From Thozetella sp. PMI_491 (lineage: Eukaryota > Ascomycota > Sordariomycetes > Chaetosphaeriales > Chaetosphaeriaceae), in contig MU270045.1 in NCBI GenBank assembly GCA_021432635.1, forward strand, positions 522,867 through 586,866: a stretch of 64,000 nt of DNA, given 5' to 3'. The position numbers were made by a program, and so were the translations under genes. The notes below the pieces were generated by a model. The model searched no databases, was not told the DNA's origin, and worked only from the letters and a program-made list of their open reading frames with translations. Shown here piece by piece: positions 11,726 to 23,411 of this stretch (position 1 is the stretch's first letter; the number at the start of each line of letters is the position of its first letter).

Positions 11726-13306
11726 ACAAAACATACGGTGCTACTCCATCACGACTGTCAGTGCGCCTAGCATCTAGGCTATGCCACATATCCGCAGTGA
11801 TTAGACGGCGTAGTCGAATGCTCATGCCGCGCAACGCAATGTAGCTATAACTCTTCTGATACGAAGGGAAACAACAATTGACTGGGACTGGTACTACGGC
11901 GCGAGTTTGATGTCGAGTTGGGCAGTAGCGCATCTGGCCGTTCGGCGTTCGAGAAACTCTGGGCTTTGCCTGAATGATCCCAAGATTACTGCTTCTCTAC
12001 TCTTCCGCCTCTCCCTTTGATTCAACATGCCCTCGCATCGTGGGATCGGACTTTATGAATTGAAGAGCGCAGGAATACTCACCCCCGTGCCAGTGGAGCA
12101 CATGGTGCTACGACGAGTTGTAAGGCGGTTTTAGTCGCAGCTTCGCTTGTTGTCTGCCTCGGGAGTCCACCATCCCTAACGCGCTCCAGTGGGAATCAAG
12201 AGCTACCAGCCTGCACCATCTGGTCATAGGAAGGAGGACTTTCCATAATCAGGGTTTAGCACTTCGCGGGGGGGTTGTCGGAGCGTGACTTGGCTATTCC
12301 TGCCTACTTGGATTCCGGCTAAGAGATATTAGTGCACAGAGACTCGTACGCGTTATGCTTGGTGGTGTTCAAAACGCGACCTGGAGTTGAAGTCAAATCA
12401 CGCTCGCACCTAAAACAATAAACATTCCGGGGGACATCGCCCTCGCACCCAGCACCTTTTCGTAAAAAGACAGCCCCATCTTGCCAGTCATTGTAGCTGA
12501 TGTGCCTGGGACCTCTTCCTCTTTCTTCTATATATGACCGGAGCTACCTAGGATAGCTCCGGGGCTCGTACTCAGTCACCACACTATTTGCTTCCATGGA
12601 GGCTAGTTATCTGGCTAAGCATAGCCTCATCTAGGACGAATTCTATGCGCGGCTGGGCAGGGAGTGGCCTGGTCCTCACGGCCGTGGCTCATAATACAAC
12701 TAGCGGCAAGCACAGATATATTTGGCAGGAGAAGAGGGAGTCAGTAAGCAAATTGTGGAAAGCTGCCAAGCCTTAACATCACATTGTGCTCGAGAACACG
12801 ATAGTTCCAAGGAGAATTGACCGCAGATCAGGACCAGAGTAGCGCGTCTATTCCAAACTTGGAAGTGTTCCTGTATGCGTAGAGTCCAAACCGCCACCAG
12901 CCGGTGCCTGGGAGCTGGTCGGGTTTGCGCTCCGGGCCCGGCGTTGTGGCGTCCCGGATTTACACGCCCCGGGGCCGGGTCTACCATTCGCCTAGCTATA
13001 CGACAGCGAATTGCCTTGAAATCCTCTTGGTCAATTCCTATGGGTTTAATGTCGATTGAGTCTTGCGAGTAGGCTAGGCTGGATATGGCCTTCGAGCTCG
13101 CAGTGGGTTGCGAGGATTTCTCACCGATGGAGAATGCGCAGCCACGAGGAGCCCTCTTTGCCCTCCCCGGATCCCTGAGAAGACCAGTGAAGAAGGTATA
13201 AAAGGGCAACCGACGGCCGGTGGAAACAACTTGTTTAACATCACCAATGCGCACGAGAACATTGAGGTCGTTCCCCATCAAGCGCTTCGCTCGAGACTTT
13301 GCAGAC
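11726..13306. other. intergenic region upstream of the tannase gene
   Basis: It holds the PHO85 3' flank and the esterase promoter. A 258-codon frame on the - strand (13476-12700) overlaps the esterase 5' end and has no recognisable content, so it is not called. A TATA box near the right end is listed separately. No other signal seen. Confidence 0.5.
13197..13204 (+). promoter_or_regulatory. TATA box of the tannase/esterase gene
   Basis: The sequence TATAAAAG lies 110 bases before the start codon at 13307. The spacing is typical of a strongly regulated, inducible fungal gene, in keeping with a secreted catabolic enzyme. Confidence 0.6.
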
Positions 13307-15052
13307 ATGGTCAGGATTCCTGCAGTCGCCCACAGCTTGTGCCTCCTTGGCCTGAGTGCTGTCGTGTCTTGCACGCCGATCCAGCCAGGACACCACCCGC
13401 ACGCCTGCGGGGATTTCAACAGTCTGTCGCTCACGGGCGCCGAGATCCTCTCCGTCGACGGTGCCGAGCTTCGCAATTACACCGTTCCCGCAGCCGTGGG
13501 TCTCGGGCTTCCCACGCCTATCTATGGGATCAACGTGTGTGCCGTCACCGTTTCGTATACTCACCACGACACGAACGACACGGTTAGCGTACAGGTCTGG
13601 CTGCCCCTCCATAACTACAACGGCGTGATTGTCTCGGTCGGCGGCAGCGCATGGTCGACCGGCTTCGGCGACATCTCACTGGGACCCGTTGCGATCGACG
13701 GATACGTTGCAGTCTCGACCGATGCCGGGCTTGACGGACGTTACGACGCTCCTCTCTGGGCGCTCCAGCCCGATGGGAGCATCAACGAGGGCCTGCTCCT
13801 AAACTTCGCCTCGCGCTCCGTTCACGACATGGCAGTTCTCGGCAAGGCCATTGCAACGGCATACTACGGCACGGCACCTAAGTTTTCATATTGGAACGGG
13901 TGCTCCACGGGAGGACGCCAGGGCATGGTTGCCGCCCAAAAGTTCCCTGGAGACTTTGACGGTATCTTGGCTGGCGCGCCGGCTATCTACTGGACTGAAT
14001 ATGTCATCGCTGAGCTGTGGCCTCAAGTCGCCATGCGCGAGGCCGGCTACTTCGCCTCACCGACCGAGCTCGCCGCAGTGACCGAGCTGGCTATCGCAGC
14101 CTGCGACGGACTCGACGGCGTACGAGACGGCGTCATCTCCGAAGTCAATCGTTGCGACTTTGACCCCACCAGCGCGGTCGGCCAAGTGGTAACAGCACAA
14201 GGTGAACAGATAACTATCACCAGAAACCTCGCAAACGTTGTCCGCCAGATCTGGGATGGCCCCAAGACAGCTTCAGGTGAACCCCTCTGGGCCGCTCTCA
14301 ACAAGGGTGCCCCTCTCAACGCCCTCGGAAACACAATCCCGAGCGATGGCGGCCAGGTTGGCGACCCGTTCTTTGTGCCACAGACGTGGGTGCGGTACTT
14401 CCTCAAGCGCGATACGGCATACGATCTAGCCAACCTGACCTCGCCAGGACTTCGTGACCTCTTCGCCGAATCCGTCTCCAAGTTCGCCAGTATCATCGAC
14501 TCGGCTGACCCGGATCTCTCCGCGTTTAAGCACGCGGGCGGGAAACTGCTTGCCTGGCACGGCCAGTCGGACCAGCGTACGTCCTCCCGTGTTCTTTATT
14601 GCCATTTTCATCGAATATCGGGTGCATTTGAGCTCATGCTCTTGAGACATGCTCCGGGTAGCTACATCAATATCCACTTTTAGGATGTTACTAACACTCG
14701 GTCATGGACAGTGATCTTCCCTCAGGGCTCGGTGAAGTATCGAGAGGCCGTGGAGAAGCGCCTTGGTGGCAGACACGCCGGAGTAGATGACTTCTTCCGG
14801 CTGTTCCTCGCACCGGGCGTCGACCATTGTGGAGCTGGCTCGACTGTGGGAGCCAGCCCAGTCGACGCCTTTGCGGCGCTGAGGGCGTGGGTCGAGAAGG
14901 GAAAGGCGCCGGACGAGCTGGCCGCTTCAAGCGCTCAAGGCGGGTTCACGAGGAAGCTCTGCAAGTGGCCCTTGGTAGCCAAATACGATGGCCACGGGGA
15001 TCCCAACTTGGCGGCGAGCTACCGGTGTGTGAGAGACGGCTGCAGTAAATAA
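13307..15052 (+). CDS. secreted tannase/feruloyl-esterase family enzyme
   Basis: Exons 13307-14576 and 14712-15052 give 536 residues. The family hydrolyses ester bonds of plant phenolics (feruloyl or galloyl esters) outside the cell. A signal peptide is visible in the first about 21 residues (AHSLCLLGLSAVVSC core). The catalytic serine is in GCSTGG (C199-S200), the aspartate is D422 in WHGQSDQ and the histidine is H462 in DHC. C199 and C463 form the expected CS-D-HC disulfide that holds the triad. A calcium-site-like loop, CDGLDGVRDGV, lies at about 264. Several NxT/NxS sites suggest glycosylation. The start at 13307 puts the signal peptide at the N-terminus; upstream in-frame sequence begins with no better ATG. 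Substrate preference cannot be read from sequence. Confidence 0.92.
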
Positions 15053-15650
15053 AGAGGGGCGACCAAAGGGGGTCTTGGCAACCCCAAGAAGGCCCGCGGG
15101 GGGGGGGGGGGGGTTCCTTTGGATCCTCCCGCGTGAGTTCGATCTTGTATATTTCACCGGATATGAGAGCTGCCTCAATCTTGCCTCACAGTTGTCTGTC
15201 ACGCTCAAAAGGCAAAGTAGTCAAGTTAAGCAGCCGGTGAGTTGCCTTCGCAGTGAAGAGCATAGCATCATCCCGGAGTAAGGGGGATTAGGTAGGACCA
15301 TATGTTTGATCCAATTCCAGGGTAGCCTCCCTATCACCAAGTCCTCTTCCTGGTATCAATAACGATGGTGAGTCGCTCTAGTGTACAGTGCCTAAATGCT
15401 ACAGGGAATGCAAGCCGGCCTCTCCGCCGAGGGCCCAGGAGCCTGGCCTTCGATATTAGAAATGTATACCTTATATGTGTCCCTTTGTGATCAACCGCCG
15501 CCGGCAAGACCTCACGCAACCAACGCCAGAATGGTCACCATCCACCGACCAACCGAGCCCCCCGGCCCTCCATGCCATATTAGCCCCGATAGATCCAGTT
15601 GTGCCTGCCCGCGCCGGCCCCTGGTCGTGTAAACAAAGCGACCTGGAAAC
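15053..15650. other. convergent 3' flank with G16 tract
   Basis: This 600-base stretch lies between two convergent stop codons. It includes a run of 16 G at 15098-15113. No coding or RNA gene seen. Confidence 0.6.
15098..15113. repeat. G16 homopolymer
   Basis: Sixteen consecutive G directly downstream of the esterase stop. It is one of several 11-16 nt G or C tracts confined to non-coding parts of this window. Confidence 0.9.
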
Positions 15651-17534
15651 TCAGTCACTCCCTGAACGCCGTGTCTGCTTCTCTGCTCCGTCCTGCCTAT
15701 CTGCTTCCTCAGCCTTCTTCTGCTCCATCATTTCTTCGAACGCGAGCCTCTCGCTGAAGCTCTTGGGCTCGCCTGACAAATGGGCTAGCGTGGCCCGGTA
15801 GTTGGTCATATCCACGTCGTCAATGCTGCCGAACAAGAGGGGAACGTCCTTCATGTTCGCGATCTCTTCGTAGAGACCCGGGTTGCTTATCGGGGCAAAA
15901 TTTAACGATGTCCCCTTGTATGAGCCCACGGACTGGGCCAGGAACGGGAGAGCGGGTTGCGGGCGGCGGACAGGCAAGCTCCCCGCGGCGGCCGTGGTAG
16001 TCAGAGGCGCTCCGTCCCCGATGGCAGCCTGCGGAGTTGGCTCCGTCTCCTCTTCCTCTATATACTTGCGCGGCGCGTCATGACCGCGCTTCTGCGACCG
16101 GGAGTCTTCTTCTTCAAACTCAAACATTGGTTCGTCCTCGTCATTGCCTACATTCGCCGAATTCGACTGGTGCGCGTCTGTCGCTTCTTTCTTAGTTGCG
16201 CCGGGTCCGCTAGGGGCAGGAGTGTCTGAGGAGGTCAAGTCAGGAATCGCCGCCGAAGCTGATGCCCGAGATCCCGAGGCCAATGGTGCAGGTTTGATGG
16301 GTGATTTGAGTCCCATAGACAGGAATTCGACCTCGTCATCCTCGTCGTCCTCGTCAGGGTCCACTGCTTCCCCGGGCGAGCCCGGCTGCTCGACGAACTG
16401 CAAGCGTCGTCCGCTTGTCTTGCGTGGCGGCGAATACGACGCTGATGGTTTCCGCTCCACTGCCCCGGCAGCATTTTGCTGCACGAGCGCGACTGCGCCT
16501 GTCTGCACGATGAAATCGTCCGGGCCGTTCATCTTGGCTGTCTCTTCGGGTTCTGCATTCACAACAGTCCAAACCGTGCCTGCATCAAGCGGTTGCTGAG
16601 AGAGGGCGCGGAGAGCCTGGGTGGACGAGACTTTTTTGGGTCGCGGGAGCGCATCTTCCTCGCCGTCCACGTCGAGCAAAGAGGTGCCTGTGTAATCTTG
16701 TGACTCATCTTCCTCGGCTATGGCGGAGGTATCAGCCTGAGCCTCCGCCTCGCTTGGCCTGCCCAGGATTACGGATGCCTGGGGGGAGGAATTGGGCAGC
16801 ACCTCCATGCCTTGGAACTCGAACCGCACACGGCGGGGGCTACCCTTGGTCGAGCTCGAGGTCCGCCGCAGTGCGCTGCGGCGCATCCTCGCCTCGCTGC
16901 TGGACGAATCTACCGAGGACGACGACCGGTCGGTCAGCCGCCGGATTGGGGTAGGCCGAGGCTCGGGCCGGAGGTCCCTCGCCGGCGGCTTGGGGGCGGC
17001 GGCATGGTCGGCGGAGTCTGCCGAGAGCGATGGCAGCAGCGACGGAGGGAGCGACGGAGGGAGCGAGGGTAGCGGCGGAGGCGGTGGCAGCGGCAGCGAG
17101 GCAGGGGCGGGAGAGGTGGGCAGGGACTGCATAGCGCGATCGCTGCCGTCGAGCAAGGGGAGATAGCTTGGGGTGAAGAGGCCGTGGAACTCCTCCTCGC
17201 GCTCGTGGGGAGCCCGGAGGCCGTCTCTGGGGGTGCCGGAGGTGTGGTAGAGAATGGGCGGAGGGGACCGGCGGCCGTCCCAGGAGGCTCGGTCGGCGAG
17301 GGTCGGGGTGGGAGGCGATGAGTCGTGCAGGGTGCGCAGGGCCGGGAAGCTAGACATTGACTCAGCGATGGCCCGCGAGACCTGGGCGGCGACGTGGTCC
17401 GGGCAAGCGCTGAGCCGGTCCTGCATGTGCTTCTCGAACTCTGCTACCAGTTCCCGCTGATAGGCGGCGACCTTGTCGTTAAGCTCGCGGAGCCTGTGCT
17501 CGAGCTCCGAGACGAGGCCGCCGGCGTCATCCAT
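15651..17534 (-). CDS. conserved fungal coiled-coil, proline-rich protein of unknown function
   Basis: A single exon encodes 627 residues from ATG 17534; an in-frame GTG at 17570 is rejected as a start. I do not recognise a named family. The N-terminus (about 5-45) is a probable coiled coil rich in Leu/Glu/Arg heptads. Residues about 80-190 are Pro/Ser-rich with a proline run. At 235-238 an RVRF tetrapeptide sits in a basic SPRRVRFEF context, fitting the RVxF docking motif of protein phosphatase 1. Acidic serine clusters follow. The C-terminal 110 residues (SVGSYKGTSLNFAPI to SFSERLAFEEMM) look folded and conserved, ending in a charged helix. A nuclear or cytoskeletal scaffold is possible, but that is inference. 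Confidence 0.8.
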   Translation of the reverse strand: MDDAGGLVSELEHRLRELNDKVAAYQRELVAEFEKHMQDRLSACPDHVAAQVSRAIAESMSSFPALRTLHDSSPPTPTLADRASWDGRRSPPPILYHTSGTPRDGLRAPHEREEEFHGLFTPSYLPLLDGSDRAMQSLPTSPAPASLPLPPPPPLPSLPPSLPPSLLPSLSADSADHAAAPKPPARDLRPEPRPTPIRRLTDRSSSSVDSSSSEARMRRSALRRTSSSTKGSPRRVRFEFQGMEVLPNSSPQASVILGRPSEAEAQADTSAIAEEDESQDYTGTSLLDVDGEEDALPRPKKVSSTQALRALSQQPLDAGTVWTVVNAEPEETAKMNGPDDFIVQTGAVALVQQNAAGAVERKPSASYSPPRKTSGRRLQFVEQPGSPGEAVDPDEDDEDDEVEFLSMGLKSPIKPAPLASGSRASASAAIPDLTSSDTPAPSGPGATKKEATDAHQSNSANVGNDEDEPMFEFEEEDSRSQKRGHDAPRKYIEEEETEPTPQAAIGDGAPLTTTAAAGSLPVRRPQPALPFLAQSVGSYKGTSLNFAPISNPGLYEEIANMKDVPLLFGSIDDVDMTNYRATLAHLSGEPKSFSERLAFEEMMEQKKAEEADRQDGAEKQTRRSGSD

Positions 17535-18221
17535 CTTTGTGTGTGCAAGCGAGGCTGGCCCGCCGGTCACCTGAGAGGTCCTGCGGCTCGGTCGCGCGCG
17601 TGACCAGTCAGACCGTCAATTCAGAGGCGGACAGTGGAAGGCGACAGTGTGCACGGCGCTGCGCATGGTTCCTCGGGCACTGTTGGAGCAGAACCTGATT
17701 CAATAGGTAGGACAAAGAAGAGGGCGCGAGTCAATTGTGGGTGTGTCGAAGGCCAAGCAGACGGGGGAGGGCTGACGATGGGAATATTAGCGGGCTTGGG
17801 TCTGATTTCATTTGGTGGATTCGGGTCGGGCAAGCTCTGGCCTGGCAGGTGCTCGGCCGCCTCTCTTTTTCGCTTTTTGAGAAAAAAACCCTCTTTCCTC
17901 TCTCAGGCCTAAGCCGCCAGCCGTTCCCGGCCAGGCGGTGAGCTTCCCAAGGTTCCAGAACGCCAAAGGCCAGCGAATAGGGCCCCGAAGATCCTGGCCC
18001 CAGTGGAGATGCGGGGACTGTGCCAGCACACTTGCAGCGCCCTGGGGAAGCGATAGGCAACAACGACCCAGCACCAGGCTTGCACGGCATCTCGTCCCCC
18101 CCTGCCGCCTGCCACTTAAAAGGCCCACCGCGTTCGTAATCTTGCCTGGGAGGCCCTATCTTTTTCTCTTTCTCTGAGGCTGCTTTGGCTACAATACAGA
18201 GAGGCCCAAAGCCTTTCGAGG

Positions 18222-18235
18222 CCCCCCCCCCCCCC
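18222..18235. repeat. C14 homopolymer
   Basis: Fourteen consecutive C in intergenic DNA upstream of the coiled-coil protein gene. Confidence 0.85.
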
Positions 18236-19040
18236 TTTCCCAATCATAATTCAAAAAAAGAGCTCTGTCCGTGTCGGGTTCGCCGAAACATTGGCATTGG
18301 GCGAGGCGCTCCCCCCCTCCTCGCTAAGCTCCAAAATTCCATGCTCCAAGCATTTTAAGGTTTCCTGGTTCGGCAGGCTCCGATAGCGCTCCTCGGCCGA
18401 AACGTCCGCATGCAGTTCTGCAGTTCCGCAGACTGCACCCGAGATAAAAGAGATCAAAAGACCATGTCCCGCAGATCGACATGGGGGCAAGCCGCCCCCC
18501 CCCATGCGAACCACCCCCCACCCAGTGTCTGCTGAATGGCTGCCGCTTCTGCTCTGATGAACGCGAGCCACGAGCAAAACAAGGTCTGGTGCTAATTTCG
18601 GAAGCCACGCGCCGATATGGGTGGGCGTCACTTGTTCCAATCCGCCGCTGAACAACACAATTACATCTCTCCAACAGCTGCTCTCCAACGTCCTTTTTCA
18701 ATGATGCATACCCGTGACATACGGGCATTTGAGTAGGTATAAATTAGGCCACCACAATCCCAAATTGCCGAACTGGCCTTGCTGTAGACTGGGGAAAGAT
18801 CGTGCTTGCTCTTGGTGGCTTTCCCGAGGAAATTAGTTTATATGCCTTGACGGGCAGCGGCCCCATACTTAGAGTACAAAAGATTCTCTTTCTTAAAATA
18901 AAAATACTACTACTAATAATAATAAACCCAAAAAGAGGTACCCACGGATTAATCCAGACTTGTCAGGCCGGGCAAGCTGGGCTCCAGTTACCAGGAGGGA
19001 ATTCCTAGACGCCATGGGCCACGGGCGTCCTTAGATAAAA

Positions 19041-19053
19041 GGGGGGGGGGGGG
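19041..19053. repeat. G13 homopolymer
   Basis: Thirteen consecutive G in intergenic DNA downstream of the GTPase gene. Confidence 0.85.
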
Positions 19054-19844
19054 TTCCCGATCGCAACAGGGCACTGCAGCGCATCTTCCAGGCTACAGTG
19101 TACATGCTCCTAGTACATACTGTTTGGCCGTCTTTGACACGAGAGGGTTGTTACGCAAGAGGCGGTCCGCAACAATTATTTAAAATATTCTAGCTGGATG
19201 CATGCCGCCAATTTTGTGTCACGCATCGCAAGGCTGGATTCGTAGGCCAAGCCGGTGGTCAGTTTTGCAACAAATAATAGTACCTGACCGGCGGGCAACA
19301 CGCTCAGCCGTCTGCATCGGGCAAGGCCGCCAAGGCAGCGAAGGGATAGAGGCATTTACAGCAAATATTGTCCTAATTAGCTTTCGTGGGAGAGTGGCAG
19401 TCCAGACAGGCAGCCCTCGGGTACGTGGTCTGGCGCTCTCCCCTCGTCTTATTCACTTCCTATCCACTTCCTTTCTTCGCTCGCCCCCTCGCCGACTCGA
19501 GGAAACAACCCTCTGCAGCCCAGGGAGATGTGGTCAAAGCACGAACAAAATAGCGAATGGTACAATACAATAAAAAGGTCCTTCCGCAACCCCCCTTCCC
19601 TCCCGGAGTGTGTCGGCTCTCAGCTCATGAACAGAGTGGGTCAAGGCCAAGGTCAAGGCCGAAAGGACGGGCCGGGTTCAGACAAGTGTTAACGGCTCAT
19701 CAGACAAGAAGAAAATCCGGGGAGATGTCTGAGACAGATCTTTCGTGGCCTAGAAAACGCATTGCTGGGCCACCGAGTTAGGTTCCAGGCTGACGCCTCG
19801 CTGCCATGTTGTGAACAGCATAGCATACGGATATGAACGAAGGC

Positions 19845-22800
19845 CTAAAGGGGTGTGGATGGCAGGTGCTCCCTCTTGATGGGCTTGGCGGGAGTGTCGG
19901 CGACATCGTCCTCGGAGCCTGGGGTTGTCACGCCGGCTTTGTCCTCTTCGGCCGGCTGGGATTCCGGAGTCATAGCCCGCATCTCGGCGAGCAGGCATGC
20001 TGTAAACCGCTGGCTACCCACATCCAGAGTCAGTAATTGCCTTAAACGTGGCTGAGACATGCCTGGATTTGACTCGGGTAGACGCACTCAGCTTCGGAAA
20101 GCAGTTTCTGGACAGTGCCCTTGATGGTGCTGAGGACTTTGAAGATATTGTGGTCGGATATAAGGTTCGCATAGTCTTTGGTGAGCTCGTCACCGATGCG
20201 CTGGATGTCCTGCGCTGTACGCATATCGAGAGTGCGCACGAGCTCCTCAAGCTTCAGTCTCACCCTGCAGGTAGACGTGCGGTACATTGGGCGACGGACA
20301 TGGTCGATATGACCACTCATATCATCCTTCATGCGCTTGAAGGAGCCGGGGCCTCGAGCAGCATCAGTAAAGTCGTCGCCCTCTTGAGCAATAGACAGCT
20401 GGGTTCACTCACCGCTCTCCCTGGCGCATCTCGTGTAGACAGGAGCCATTTTCTCCGTGACAGCGGGTGTGAATTCCCGGTTTGCATCCCGTTGGCCATT
20501 CACGATGAGGGCCTTCAAGAACGTCGTGTCTCGAACCGTTGCACACCATGTCTTGTTCTGGCTCTCCAGGAGGCGGAATGAAGGTTGCTTTACCAACTCC
20601 TTGCGCTGCTTCATGCGGCCATGGAACACTTCGATGGCCCCTGCGAGCGCCTCGCCGTATTCGTCTATGCGCGCGGGGGCTGCCTCGACAAAGGTGCGCT
20701 CCCAGCCACGCACCACCTTTTTCTTCAAGAGATCCGCCAATTCTGCATCCTAAGTCAGCCTCGCATGCTAACTTTCCGCCCTGTTCAACCCCGCGGCTGT
20801 CGAGGTGGGCGAGTATTACCGGCCATCTAGGAAATTACAGGCCATCAACATACCTTCGTTAAAATCCCTGGGTCCTTTTGCCCCCTTGAACCTTCCTCTG
20901 AACTCTGAGGTCAGCGATTCTCTAGACCCTTCTAGGCACAGCGCAACAAACACTCACTCTCGGACGCAGGTTGCGCGGTAGGTCTGAAATGCGAGACCGC
21001 CAGCTTCTCTGCTTGCACCCCATGACTCCACGATGCAAGGGGCGTCATGTGCCGCAAGGCGGGCAAAGTCATCGATTTTCCCAAGGATGTTTCGTTGAAG
21101 CAGCTTCCTGCATCCCTTGATGGCTGCTTCACGTGCGGTCTCGAGCTCCTAGAAGTTGTCAGAATACCAAACAAAGGGCATTCCTTGAGCGGTAGGGGGG
21201 TGGAGGGTGGAGGAAAAAAGAAGCACTTACCTTCCTGAAGTGTGCAATCGAGCCTTCTAGGTACGCCTGCTCGGTTTTCTTCAGCTCATCTGCCACTTGC
21301 AAGGCAGAATCCGTCATCACCAGTTGTATCATTAGTGAATGCAGGATCTTCATGGTTCCAGAAAAGAATTGGCGGCAAGACTCTGCGCGGGCGGCTTGGG
21401 TCAAACCCTGGGCGTGAGCTTGAAGTTGCGGGATTTCCGTATCCTCCTTGACCCGGAAGCCAGATACAGGATCATCCTTCTCCAGTTTGCCCAGCATCTT
21501 CAGCCAAGCATGGCTGGAAACGCAGAATACTGGCAGGGAGGCAGCAAGCTCTTCATAATCACGCTCCAGATAGCTAGCATCCGCCAGCTCTTCATCATCT
21601 TGAGAGAATTTATCCTCGTCTAGCCTGACACCGCCCCCCCAGTTAGCAGGGCCGTCGAGTTTGTTTCTCGATACGAGTAAACTTACTCTCTGATGCCAGC
21701 CGCGAACTGGCTCCGGATGGAAGGGCGCGAATAGTTGTTTCGATACTGAATGCACAGACGTTTCCGCTGGCTCGTGAGCTCCTTCGTCTGGTGCTTTAGT
21801 CGTTTTTCTTCTTTCCTCGCTGGCTTCATATGCTGCGCCAGCCCATCCCTCTCTTCCCTAAGCTTCTTCTTTCGTTCCTTCAGTTCCTCCAATTTTTCTC
21901 GGGCCTCCTTTAGCGAGAGATTTTGGGTTGACTGTTCCTCTGGATCCGAAACATCAAGTTCGTCGCCGTTGCTAGATGATGAATTCGAATCGTCATCGTC
22001 ATCTATGTATCCCTGAGTGCGCTTCCGACTGGCCGAGGCAGTCGTCCGCTGCTTACGCTTCCTCTTTGGAGTTTCAGGGAAAGAGACTTGGTCATTCGCT
22101 GCATGCTCGACCGCCGCTTCCAGCACCTCTATCTCCTGGTCGTGCTCTTCGACCAGGTCATGTAGGTCTGCGAGACGTTGTTTCATTGCCTGGACCTCCG
22201 CCCGTTGCGTTAGCAGAGAACGATTTAGATGGCCCAGCCAGTCGCTAATTTCGTGAGCTTCCCCGCTGTCCCCGACTGGAAGACTTTTGAGTGTTTCGGT
22301 TACAGAGATATGATCAGTCTTCGAACAAATCATAGTGATGTCAGCAAACCCTCCGTCCAGCTGCATTTGGCGCCTGAAACTATCACCCATGAGCTCATGG
22401 GCAGTCTTGTCGTCTACCGCTCTTGTAATAGGCGCAACAACCCATGTGCCGGTGCATTGCTCCTGGTATTTAGACGCCACCTTCGAGCGTGCGGCATTGG
22501 AGTCGTGGACGCCAGGCTAGATTAACGGTCAGCCAGCATTAACATAAAGAGGCTGTAGTATGACATACTAAATCGACGATCACTAGCCCCGTCTCAAGGA
22601 CTGGATGCTTGACGTATACCTTGACCACTTTAATCAAGGGCCAAAGTTCCATCGTCGCGGCACTCTCAATTCGGCTCGAGGTTGTTTCCTTTGAGTCGAT
22701 AAATTTGTGCATTAGCTTTGTAAACATGCCCGGAGTAGGAGCTCCAAAGAAATGTGTCGTGCCTAATACGGCCGCGACCGCTGGAGTGGTTGCCAGGTCC

Positions 22801-23411
22801 ATTTTCTCGGATCTGTCAAGGATGTCACGTTTCGTGAGCTCCGGGTAGACTGCTCGGAGTTTCGCATAGGCAATACCAGCTTCTGAATCTTCAGAAGCAA
22901 GATCCGTCGACAGCCCCCTATCTTGAGACCCAAAAAGGTCACTAAACAGGATTGTGAGCTCATCTCGCCATTCCTTCTCAGTGATAAATTCGATCTCAGC
23001 GCGATACCGGTCTTCAGGCGCGGGGGAGTTATTGTATGCGATTTCGGTGATGACCGCGGTGCAAGCTCGCATGCAGTTTGTAGGCACCAGGCTTTCTTCG
23101 TCCAGGAGGGCGTTGATAACTGAGCTCTTGCCAGCGCCTGTCGAGCCCCTGACACCCACAACAACTCGTTTTCGCTCCACGAGCTCCTCTACATCTTCAA
23201 TGTTCTTGATCCATCTGGAAACCTCAACATTGTCTTTGGCACTGGAAAGAGTGGTCTTGATGTCCTGGAGAAGACGTAGGCCCTGCACTGCACCGGCTTC
23301 CAGCTTCGCGGGGGAATCTTCGACGGTTAGCCGCGTGAGAGCGTCAAGGGCGAGCATCTGCTTCGCAGCACCCCCGGCGGCTGCCGTGCCCATCGCGGAT
23401 GGACTATCCAT
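19845..23411 (-). CDS. large dynamin-like nuclear GTPase (SLIP-GC-like)
   Basis: My model has exons 23411-22569, 22516-21687, 21624-21231, 21148-20958, 20897-20854, 20742-20413, 20382-20048 and 20009-19845, about 1043 residues. The GTP-binding motifs are clear: P-loop GSTGAGKSS (about 89-97), a switch-I threonine in ACTAVITEI, DLPG (280-283, created by joining exons 1 and 2), and SKTD (346-349) as the guanine-specificity motif. Residues about 375-540 form a coiled coil broken by a basic KRKRKQR nuclear-localisation-like patch and an acidic Asp/Ser run. The helical C-terminal part includes WGASREAGG and TYRATC. The architecture fits the nuclear GTPase SLIP-GC group, which is expanded in filamentous fungi; vertebrate SLIP-GC limits DNA damage in germinal-centre B cells, while the fungal role is unknown. 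Two joints are weak: the gap 20412-20383 is only 30 nt and contains an in-frame TGA, and the last intron is 38 nt with a GTTTAA donor. Without the last exon the protein would end at 20042. Confidence 0.8.

Larger units (their letters stand above)
17535..19844. other. 2.3 kb intergenic region with homopolymer tracts
   Basis: It contains the promoter of the coiled-coil gene on the left and the 3' flank of the GTPase gene on the right. C14 lies at 18222-18235 and G13 at 19041-19053. An AT-rich stretch at about 18890-18930 is made of TAATAATAA-like units. No gene, tRNA or transposon remnant recognised. Confidence 0.5.

Noticed and set aside
12700-13476. 258-codon - strand frame over the tannase 5' end
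   Set aside because: No recognisable content, and it overlaps the signal-peptide region of a well-supported gene.
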